A stretch of 64,000 bases of DNA from Astragalus membranaceus. Taxonomy: Eukaryota > Streptophyta > Magnoliopsida > Fabales > Fabaceae. The notes under the pieces were generated by a model, which was not told where the DNA came from, made no database searches, and worked only from the letters and a program-made list of their open reading frames with translations. Both the position numbers and the translations under genes were made by a program. Below, piece after piece: positions 41,521-51,400 of the stretch (position 1 is the first letter of the stretch; every line of letters starts with the position of its first letter). The stretch is taken from NCBI GenBank assembly GCA_039519185.1, contig CM076847.1:80761100-80825099 (forward strand), read 5' to 3'.

Positions 41521-42628
41521 TTTTTTTTATAAATATGTCTCTTATTATTCATTTCTTTTTTAATTGATCCATTTTACTTGATCATAATTAAAAAAGGTAT
41601 ATTTTTGGAGGCCCTAATGTATAGTGGTATTTTACCTAACTCTGTTCATTGACTTATCACGATATGTAAGTGAAAGATTTTGAGAGTGGTTGATGTTGTA
41701 AAAGAATTGTTATTTGTTAACAAAAACAAGAGTGGTTACTATTAATTGTTGAGAGTCATTTTAGGAGGTGCATAAAAATTTGAGTTTAATTCATGAAATT
41801 GTTAATATATAAGGTGATTATCAATTCACTAACTTTTCTTTAATGACATATCAACGTGTAATTGGTAGATAGTGTAAAACACTTATACACCTATTATTTA
41901 TATAAATTAAATTCTTAAACTTTATTGCATTAGAAATGAATTGTGAATTTTGGTTTTTCACTTGTGCATTAAACCTTATTGCAACTGCCATGCATGCGCA
42001 CAAGCCAACAAGACATATAGGGAGAAGGTGGCTTGTGCTTCCTATTGCCAAGTGTGTTTACCTCATTAAATTAAAGGTTAAAGATGTTTTCTGTCCTTCA
42101 AAAATTTGTGAATTTTACTTTTAGTTTTTATAAAAAAATTCACTCACTTTTAGTCCTTATATTGTCTTTCGTGGATATTGTTAGTCTCTCGTGACTTTTA
42201 ATAACACTTATGAGCATTATAAAAAAGACAAAAAAAAACATGCTATTAGGCACAACACTAATATCATAGGAAAATTTAGAACTGTATTCTCATTATTGAC
42301 CTTTTGACAACTTTCAACTTCCAATTTTAATAAAAAACTAGCAGTTCAGGAGAAAATTTTGCGTCATATGGTAAGAGGTAACCCTTCAATATCATGAGCT
42401 TAGGTTAAGAAGCTATATTAATACTAAATTATTGGTGAAAAATACTTGTATTTTTTTGGTATAAACAGGATATCCTCTGCATGCAACTGCGCTCTCTCTC
42501 AAGAGATTTAAGCTGGAAGAGACTCCAACCATCTCATTCAAGTGCTCTTGAGTAGTGAAAAATACTTGTATGATCACAACACTTTTAGGCACATATATTT
42601 AGCGGTCACCCATAAAAAATACACATCA

Positions 42629-42713
<85 letters not shown>

Positions 42714-42844
42714 CCAAAATTAATTATATATTATTTGATTTTTACATATTCTCTCTTCTTATATATTTATGCATGTGTGCCTAAATATATTGTGACCATG
42801 CAAGACTTTCTCATTGTTGGCTTTATTGTTGAAACATACATAAC
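41521..42844. other. Intergenic, half-MITE and (TA)n
   Basis: No gene. 42075-42240 resembles one arm of the 'TTTTAGTCC' foldback MITEs seen at 10133 (TTTTAGTCCTTATATTG, CTCGTGACTTTTAATA) without a matching second arm. (TA)n runs 42634-42711. Confidence 0.5.
42634..42711. repeat. (TA)n microsatellite
   Basis: 78 bp of TA, about 130 bp left of the gypsy element. Confidence 0.97.
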
Positions 42845-43288
42845 TGTTCTGTACTGTGCTTCCGATGTTATGATCGGTATTACGCAGTTAGTAGATATTC
42901 AATCCTTGATTCTGTCTCTGTCTTCAGGCTTTGAGAAGAAGACTTTGTCCGATCTGGAGAGGTTCGATCTTGAGAGGCGATGTTGAGATGTTCGGTCTTG
43001 ATCGGTTCGATCTTGAGGGGCGATGTTGTACCTGCAATGATACTCCGACGCTCAAGTCAGTATTTGAGTGAATGAGTGTTCTGTTAGAAAAGTGCTTACC
43101 ATTAATGAGCATTGAATGGGGTATTTATAGAGTTTGGATGTATTTGTGTTGGCGTTTTTGGGCCGTCCGATCTTGCGGGCTGATCTTGGCCATTGAAGAT
43201 TGGACTCTCTTAATTATGATTGGGCTTCTCATCAATTGGGCTTTTGGAGAGGGGGGTGTAAATATAAAACAATATAATCACCATAACA
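42845..43288 (-). repeat. 3' LTR of Tat-type element (444 bp)
   Basis: Plus-strand reading TGTTCTGTACTGTGC...ACCATAACA. A direct repeat of GGTTCGATCTTGAG phrases occurs inside (about 42961 and 43003). The minus-strand TATA box is the complement of ATTTATAGAG near 43120. Confidence 0.95.
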
Positions 43289-43302
43289 GTGGCCCCCCAA
43301 GT
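43289..43302 (-). other. Polypurine tract
   Basis: Minus strand ACTTGGGGGGCCAC directly before the 3' LTR. Confidence 0.85.
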
Positions 43303-43658
43303 CTGGTCGCTATGAGGAGCGATCTTGACTTTGATGGGCGACGTAGCTTTTATACTTTTGTTTTTTGTTGAGTGGAGATCTCTTCGGTCTCGAGCTTATG
43401 TCGAGGCTGGGGTTCTTGAGCGATGTTAGCTGTCCGTCGAGCTTTCGAGCGAGGTAGATGGTTGTACTGAACTCAGTGCTGCTTTGGAATCAGTGTAATC
43501 TTGGAATCAGTGCCATTTTTACTGTTTCTGACAAGGTGTCTCTTCGCAGTGGCGGCGCGTGATGGTGACGTTTATCCTTCATCGTGCGAATTTTAATGGG
43601 CTAGGGTGTGGATGTGACGTTTCGACTTCCCGGCCCAGGCCCATAAAATCTGCTTTGC

Positions 43659-43666
43659 TATAAATA
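43659..43666 (+). promoter_or_regulatory. TATA box of the opposite-strand gene
   Basis: TATAAATA at 43659-43666, in GCTATAAATAAAGGG, 426 bp before the ATG at 44085. A leader intron is plausible from about 43853 (GAG|GTTAGT) to about 44013 (CCTGTAG|ATTCGC). It points away from gag-pol and lies just inside the 3' LTR. Confidence 0.55.
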
Positions 43667-44084
43667 AAGGGTCACACCTTCCCATTTATTGCTTGCTGAT
43701 CATTTGTCTTCGATTTATCGATCTTCGAGAGCTCCCGAGCTTTTTTAAAGTAAACGAGTTTTTAAAAAGTTTCGAAGTACTTTTAAGGTCGGTTTCTGTG
43801 GATCGACAACCGTATTTCTCCAGATATAATCAACTTGCGGCTCAGTTCCGAGGTTAGTCTATTTTTGATTTTTCTTTACTTTTCTTTTCGTTTGTGCCTG
43901 GACTTCCCCCAGTCCCCTTTGATCTCAGAATGGGGGTCGTCAGGTCGGGTTCCGACTTGCTCGCGAACCCATTTTCGATCTTTAATCCTGACATTTCGTC
44001 CCCCATTCCTGTAGATTCGCTCTGGCGAGGACGAAACAAACTCGGAGAGACGTCACTCAGTACCGGAAAGAGTTTACGAACGCG

Positions 44085-46575
44085 ATGGCTTCTGGTGGTG
44101 AAGTCCCTGAGGTTCGTACTGATCCCTTTGAAGTCGCCGCCCCGGACGTGCAAGAGCATTCTGCTTCCGCCCCTATGAGTGATAAGGCGGGAGATAATTT
44201 TGAGAGTGAAAGTTCCTCTCCTGCGACCGATGCTAATGAGCCGAATGACGATACTCCCGGAGATGCGGAGGAAGATTGCTTGGTGGATGTGATGGCCATC
44301 ACTTCCGAGTCTGATGAGGAAATCCTAGTGGAGGAATCAGAGGATTCTGAAGTCGATCTTGGGACAGGCTCCGAGGTTGATCCTGTGTCGAGTTCCGAGT
44401 CTGCCGATGAGTTCGATAGAGGGAGTGTTGGAAAACAAGTTGAATCTCCCCCTTCGAGTCAACTGGGTTCCAGCCGAGCTTCTGCTGCTTCTCTGGATGG
44501 GTACTCAAGTACTGGTTGTGGGGACCTTGATGTACCGGTGCGAGAGGTCTCTCAATATGATTGGGTTTCCAGAAATATTTTAGAGATCGAATCGTTGTAC
44601 CAGCACGGGTTTAACTTGGAGAGGGTCGGGAGGAAAGCTTCGGGTCGCTCGAAGCGAATTTGGAGAGTTGAGGGAATGAAAAAGGGAGAGCATGTGGCTT
44701 TGTGGCCTGGAGAGCTCAAGTTCACTTTGTATCATATGCTGATAAATGAGATGAATATCCGGCCTCCTTTCACTTGGTTCGAGCAGACGGTTTTGGCGAC
44801 TTTGGATGTTGCGCCTTCTCAGTTGCATCCAAACGCGTGGGCTTTTGTTCGAGCCTACGAACTAATGTGTCTTCACCTGGAGAGGCCGGTCTCGCCGTTG
44901 CTCTTTTTCCATTTGTTTGAGATCAATCAGAACAGCAGTGAAAATAAATCCGGTCGTGAGCATGTCAGTCTTCGCTCGAGGCGAGGGGCCAAGATTTTCA
45001 AAGCTTATGCGGACTCATTGAAGGGGAATTGGAAGGAGTTATATTACTGGGTCGAACCGGTGACCGATGAAGCGATCGAGAGAGTGGGAAAGTTTTCAGA
45101 GGATGGTCGGACTTTGGTGTCCACCAAGTTTCCCATTGGTTGGAGTCAGGCCCATTTTGAACGATCCACCAATTCCTTTTCTGTTAGTCAGGATCGATTG
45201 AACGTTGCCGATCTTCTTACCAAGAGGATCCTGATGTTTATTTCTGAGAACATTCCGTTTTCAAAACATAAGTATCGGGGTATCCCCGCGGCTAAGATAG
45301 TTCAGGCTGGGAAGCGAAAACGAGTGCAATTTGTCTTAGGTAGTTCGTTTTTCTTGTTTTTGATTTTTGCACATCTTTGACTGTAGTTTGTATGACCCAT
45401 TTTTGTTTCTTTTCCAGATACCATGGCCCCAAAGAAGCTCGCCGTAATGAAGGCGCTGGCGATGAGGAGTGTCGACATATCTGAAGATGCTGAGGAAGTG
45501 GGTGCTCCGCTTCCGACGTCTCCCCAGGTTGAGACTGTTGTTGGGACGGTTACTGCTGCTTCCCCGATCAACACCGTTACTCAAGAGGACCTTGCCTATG
45601 AGGCTCTGGTCGATCTTGTTTCCAGTTCTCCTCCCCCAGCTGCTCCCGAGGTTGGTGCAGGGACCTCGGCGAAGAGGGTGCGCACCGAGGCAAGTGGCGA
45701 GCAAAGGCCCGAAAAAAGGAGTAAGACTTCAAGGAGACCGAAGCACAAAAACAAGGCCGTACCTTTAGAGGAGGGCTTCTTGGAACAAAACTATGCCCAA
45801 TGGCGGGAGGATCCTGTTGGGGCGTCTGTTAAATTATTGTCAAATTTGGCCGAGGTTCATAAGATCGAAAAAGAGAAATACGAGAAACGGGCTAAGGGTA
45901 AGTGTTTTTGCCTGTTTGTTTTTGTTTTTGTGACCTTTTTCCTTCAACTTGATTTTTCTTTTTCTCGTGCTTGCAGATTTGTTGGAGCTCGAGAAGTCTA
46001 AGAGAGCGAAGCTTGTGGATGATGTATCTTTGAAGTCGAAAGAGCTTGCTCGAACAAGACAAGAACTTCAGACTCTGAAGGAAAGCCAGGGGGAGCTTAT
46101 ACGCCGGGCGGAGTTTGCGGAAACTCGTGCAAAGGAGCTGGAAGAAAGGGAAAAAGTTTTGGAGGGGCAATTGGTCGAGGCTGACCAGAAGATAAAAAGT
46201 TTGGAGATTCGTATTGTTGGTTTGGAAGATGATCTGAAGAAGGCATCCGAGGTAGGGGTCGGAACAAATAGCGATGCAGAGGCTCGAATTGCGGAGCTTC
46301 AAGCAGCCCTTTAGCAAAGCAGAAAGCATGCTAAGGAGGCTACGAAGATTGCAAACGAGGCTAGGAAGGAGGCTCGTGAAGCTGCTAATTCGGCAATTGA
46401 GCTGTATAGGGAGGGTTTTGAGTGTGCCCAGGAGCAAATTGCTTTGGTCAATCCTTCCATTAATTTGGATCGGTCGATCATCGATGCCGACCACGAGGTT
46501 GAAGGGGGTATGATCGTTAAGATCGATGCTCGGACGGAGAAGAAAACCGTGATTTTTCCGACCTCCACTTCTTGA
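44085..46575 (+). CDS. Opposite-strand spliced gene of the Tat element (PF04195-like)
   Basis: Three exons join in phase: 44085-45339, 45418-45897 and 45977-46575. The first junction gives GAT (Asp) across GTAGTT...TTTCCAG. The second also gives GAT across GTAAGTG...TTGCAG. Exon 1 has an acidic N-terminus, then a domain like 'putative gypsy type transposon' PF04195 (YQHGFNLERVG; MLINEMNIRPPF; LHPNAWAFVRAYELMC). Exon 2 is a Pro/Ala and basic linker (KRVRTEASGEQRPEKR). Exon 3 is a long coiled coil (LLELEKSKRAKLVDDVSLKS). A TAG at 46312-46314 cuts off the last 87 codons, which remain open to TGA 46573. Similar accessory genes are known in Tat/Grande elements, function unknown. It runs antisense to gag-pol. 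Confidence 0.8.
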
Positions 46576-46724
46576 TGTTTTTTTTAATAGTGTTTCTTTT
46601 TGTAGAAGTTCCTGGTGTATGCTTTATCTATGTAGTTTTTGTATAGATCCGGAACTTCTTTCGGTTTAGGCTGGGGATATTTGTAACCTTTTTTGAAATA
46701 TGTTTATCAGACCTTTACCTTTTA

Positions 46725-46950
46725 ATGAATGCTTTTTGAATTCCGCATGTCATGTATGATGTAAGAACGTCGGTAAATGAGGAACTCGTTTTACCGGTTT
46801 TGAGTGCTTTTTTAATTCTGCACGTTGCGTATGATGTCGAACTTCGGTAAATGAGGAACTCGATTTACCGGTTTTGAGTGCTTTTTTAATTCTGCACGTT
46901 GCGTATGATGTAAGAACTTCGGTAAATGAGGAACTCGATTTACCGGGTTC
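46725..46950. repeat. 75-bp tandem repeat in the Tat 3' region
   Basis: GGTAAATGAGGAACTCG starts at 46772, 46846 and 46921, so the unit is 74-75 bp in about 2.7 copies, also sharing TTTACCGGTTTTGAGTGC. Tat elements often carry such arrays between pol and the LTR, and these can seed satellite DNA. Confidence 0.88.
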
Positions 46951-47340
46951 GAGTCTATAGGACAGTTTACCAGGACTCGGCCTAGATTTAACTCGCCCTA
47001 TAGGGGTATCGGCAGCTGTGGCCGATGGTCGTTCTTAGGACGTTTCGATCCTTGAAGACCGGGTCTCTTTGAGATAGTTTACCAAGACTCGGCTCGGATT
47101 TAACTATTTCTTAAAGAGTTTGCGACTTTGGGTGGTCGCTTGGGGAGATCATCTAAGATCGGTCCCGGTTGATTCCCAGTGGAGGGAGTTTTTGGTCCTT
47201 ACATTTTGATGAAAATCAAGAATGTATGGAGACTTGGTGAGAACTTTGAGAAGCTTTGAAAGCATTTGAAAAAGAAAGGTCAAGTTCTTTTTAATAATTT
47301 GTTTCGAGTTTACATAGGATCGGAGTACATGATTTCTTTT

Positions 47341-48443
47341 CTAAGGATAATAACTTTTCAGTTTCGTTGCGTTCCAAGTCCTCTCGATCTTTCTTCCTTG
47401 GAGGGTCTCCAATTTAAAGGCTCCCGTACCGGTTTTAGATAAAATTCGGTAGGGGCCTTCCCAGTTTGGGGCGAGCTTTCCTTGGGAGGCGTTTTTCTGA
47501 CCGACGTCAGCTCTTCTGAGTACCAGATCGCCTGGATCGAAATCTCTGTGAACGACTTTGCTGTTGTATCTGGTTGCAACTTTTTGTTTGATGATTGCTT
47601 CTCGGAGTGAGGCCCGATCTCGGATTTCATCGATGAGGTCGAGTTCTTCTCTTAAGGCTTGATCGTTGTTGCTTTGTGTTTTGGGATTTGCCGTTCTCCA
47701 ACTAAGTTCACCGATCTCGACGGGGATGACCGCCTCGCTGCCGTAGGAGAGTCTAAAAGGTGTTTCTCCAGTGGAGCTTTGGGGGGTCGTCCGGTATCCC
47801 CAGAGGACGTAAGGCAATTCTTCTACCCAATTTCCTTTGGCGTCGTCCAAACGTCGTTTTAGCCCGTTCAGTATTACTTTGTTTGCAGCCTCTGCTTGAC
47901 CGTTGGTTTGAGGGTGTTCTACTGAAGTGAAATGGTGCTTAATTTTAAGCTCGAACATTAGTTTGCGAAATCCTGTGTCTGTGAATTGAGTCCCGTTGTC
48001 CGTTACTACTACCTTGGGGATCCCGAACCTGCTCATAATGCTTTTTTTGAAGAATTTTATGTAGTTTTTTGCAGTGATGGTCGCCAGGGGTTCCGCTTCT
48101 ATCCATTTGCTGAAGTAGTCCACGGCGACGATCAAGAATTTTGACTTGTCCTGGTGCTTTTGCGAAAGGTCCGAGTAAGTCCATTCCCCACCATGCGAAG
48201 GGCCATGTGGAGGATAAATTCGTGAGGTCTGTGGGGGGGGGGGGGCTATGTGCACATTGGCGTGGATTTGGCATTTCTTGCACTTCTTCACATGATCACT
48301 AGCATCGCCAATCATGCTTGGCCAGTAGTAGCCGGCTCGAAGAGTTTTACGTGCTAAAGATCGAGCTCCCATGTGCTGGCCGCAGATTCCCTCATGAATT
48401 TCTGCTAATACATAGGCCGCTTCCTCTCCCTCGATGCATTTGA
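47341..48443 (-). pseudogene. pol: Integrase of Tat-type element with frameshifts
   Basis: A 343-codon open frame runs from 48372 to 47341. The true domain begins earlier, in another phase (CIEGEEAAYVLAEIHEG). Zinc-finger part CKKCQIHANVH, then the core. Between about 48250 and 48140 the frame reads PPQTSRIYPPHGPSHGGEW. The conserved sequence (LSSTWPFAWWGMDLLGPF, with the first catalytic Asp) lies in the neighbouring phase. A C-run (plus-strand G-run at about 48233-48246) causes the first shift and a second one near 48145 restores it. VTDNGTQF (Asp) and HPQTNGQAEAANK (Glu) are in frame. The C-terminal part (YRTTPQSSTGETPF; GPYRILSKTGTGAF) is complete. The long frame hides an inactive enzyme. 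Confidence 0.88.
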
Positions 48444-51400
48444 TTAACGGGGAAGAGAGGCTTCTTTTGTAGAGCTTCCGTTGATGGCTGAAAAAGCCGA
48501 GGCTCTTCTCCTGATATATTTTGCGTCGTTTCTGTCTGGGGGTTCCGTTCCTGAGACGATGTACTCAAAAATTGGGGTTATCCAGCTGTCTGTTTCCTCG
48601 AGCATGCAGATGGTCGGGTTAAACAGAGGCTCGAGAGACACACTGGGTTTGTGTAGTGTTTCTTGGATGGTTGTCCTCTGGTTCCCTGGGGTTTTTGTGC
48701 TTGCGAGTTTGGCGAGGATATCAGCTCGTTGGTTTTCCGTTCTTGGGACATGAACTATCTCGCTTGCTTTGAATTTAGCTATTAGTGACTGTACCTGAAG
48801 TAGGTATTTTTGCAGGATCGGTTCTTTGGTCTCGTACTTACTTCCGATCTGGGAAACCACCAAGAGAGAGTCGGTATGAAGTTTAATCTGTTGGACTTGG
48901 AGGTCAATTGCCAGGCGAAGTCCGGCGATGCAAGCCTCGTACTCTGCTTGGTTGTTCGAGGTGGGAAAACCGAATGTAAGGGAAACTTCGATGATGACCC
49001 CAGTCGGGCTTTCTAGCATAATCCCAGCGCCACTCCCTTTTGGATTTGAGGACCCATCGACGTATAGGATCCATATGTCAGATTCGGTGTTAGCAGGTGT
49101 CATCTCGGCGATGAAGTCCACCAAAACTTGGGCTTTAAGTGTAGTTCGAGCTTCATATTTAATACCGAACTCTGAGAGTTCCATGGCCCATTTGATCATT
49201 CTTCCAGCCAGATCAGGTCTATGGAGTATCTTCCTGATCGGGTAGTTAGTTCGGACGACTACCTGGTGGGCGACAAAATAGGCTCGAAATCGTCGAGCTG
49301 CGACAACGAGAGCTAGGGCGATTTTCTCGATTTTCTGGTAACGACTTTCAGCTCCGTGCAGAGCCTTGCTTGCGAAGTAGATCGGGCTTTGCCCGGTTTC
49401 GAGCTCGCGTACTAGAACGGCAGCTAAAGCTTCTTCTGAGACCGCCAGATATAAGTATAGTGTTTCCCCTTCATTTGGTCGAGTTAAAATTGGAGGCTCG
49501 GAGAGAGATTTTTTTAGCTGTTTCAGAGCTTCGTCTTGTTCAGGCGTCCATTCGAAATCTCTTTCTTCTTTTTTGAGGATTTTGAAAAGTGGAAGAGATT
49601 TGAATGCTGCATTTGATATGAAACGAGATAGAGCAGCTATCATCCCATTGAGTTTTTGCACTTCTTTTTTGGACGTCGGAGTTCGCATTTCTGTGACGGA
49701 TCGACATTTATCCGGGTTTGCCTCGATTCCTCTTTCTGTTAAGAAAAAACCCAAAAACTTCCCTGCTCGAACTCCGAATGTGCATTTTTCTGGGTTTAAC
49801 CTCATTCTATTCTTTCGTATCTCATAAAAAATCGCTATTAGATCGCCAATATGGTCGTCATCACTTCTGCTCTTGGCGATCATATCATCGAGGTAGACTT
49901 CTACGCTTTTACCGATCTGGTTTTGGAACACTTTGTTCATCATTCTTTGATAAGTTGCTCCAGCATTTTTTAACCCAAAGGGCATGACACGGTATGCGAA
50001 GTTTCCTCGGTCAGTGATGAATGCGGTTTTAGCTTGATCTGGGGGAAACATGGCGATCTGGTTGTATCCGGAGTATGCGTCCATGAAGGATAATAACCGG
50101 AAGCCGGAAGCGTTGTCGACTAACCGATCGATGCTGGGGACCGGAAAAGCATCTTTTGGGCAAGCTTTATTAAGATCGGTGTAGTCGACACACATGCGCC
50201 ATTTTCCGTTAGATTTTTTCACCAGGACTGGGTTTGATAACCAAGTCGTGTATTTAACCTCAGAGATAAAGTTGGCTCGGATGAGGTCGTCTACTGCTAA
50301 GGCGGCAGCAATGGCTTTCTCTTTGCTTTGAGCCCGTTTTCTTTGGGCGATCCATTTTGCTTCTGGGTTTATTGCGAGTCGATGGTAGGCCACCTCTGGT
50401 GGGATCCCAGGCATGTCTTCAGCCGACCAAGCGAAGATGTCTTTGAAATCTTTAAGACATTGGGTTAAATTGGTTTTGATTTTTTCTGGGAGGTCGGTTC
50501 CTATTTTGACATTTTGGGAGGGGCCTGAGCCGAGCTGTATTTCGATGAACTTACCATCAAGCTCTGGTCTTTTGATTCTTCGTTTGAGCTCTTTGGTTAG
50601 CTCGTCGACGTCTTTCTGAATTTCGACCTTCGGATCGCAGTCGGTTTCTGAGTTAGAGGCGGTGTTAACTTCAATCGGTCTACCTTTTGGCAGTTTGGGA
50701 GTCGACAGTTCTTCCGAAGGGGGAACCCCTTCATGCTCCGAAGCTTTTCGCTCGTTCTTCGTCCATAGGAAAAAACACCTGGAAGCCGACTCTAAGTCAG
50801 AGTTCAGAGTGATAACTCTGTTGCAGAGAGAGTGGAACTTCATTTTCAAGTGTGTGGTGGATGTAACCGCCCCGAGCCTGCCGAGGGTCGGTCTTCCTAT
50901 AATGCCGTTGTATATTGATTCACAAGGTAAGACGAGGAATTTGGTCTTGACGGTTCGAACCATTGGTTCGGTTCCGTAGGTAACCATTAGTTCCAGATGC
51001 CCAAGGGGTTTCGTTCGAGATCCGTTAAAGCCGGATAGAGCCGTCCCTCGATAAGGGGTGAGTTCCTCTTTGTCGATCCCCATTTTGTTCAGGAGATCGA
51101 TAAAGATGATGTCTGATGAGCTCCCCTGGTCGACTAGGATCCTACGTACCTCCTTATTGGCTATGATGGCCGATATTAGGAGGGGTACGTGTTTGTTAGC
51201 TTTTCCGTCAATGAGGTCATTGTCGCTAAAAGATAATGGAGGTCGATTGGTTTTGACCGGGGTTGTTGACGTTGAAGCCACACATAATAATTCCTTCCAT
51301 TTTCTTTTCATAGATTTTCCCGATCCTTCATGATCGAATCCCCCAATTATCATCATGATAACCGAGCGTTTTTTATCCAGTTCTTCGTGGTCCGGGTCGA

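Noticed and set aside
42845..43288. Separate host gene from frames in the LTR (also in the copy at 53189-53631)
   Set aside because: The same frames occur in both LTR copies and follow from LTR sequence.
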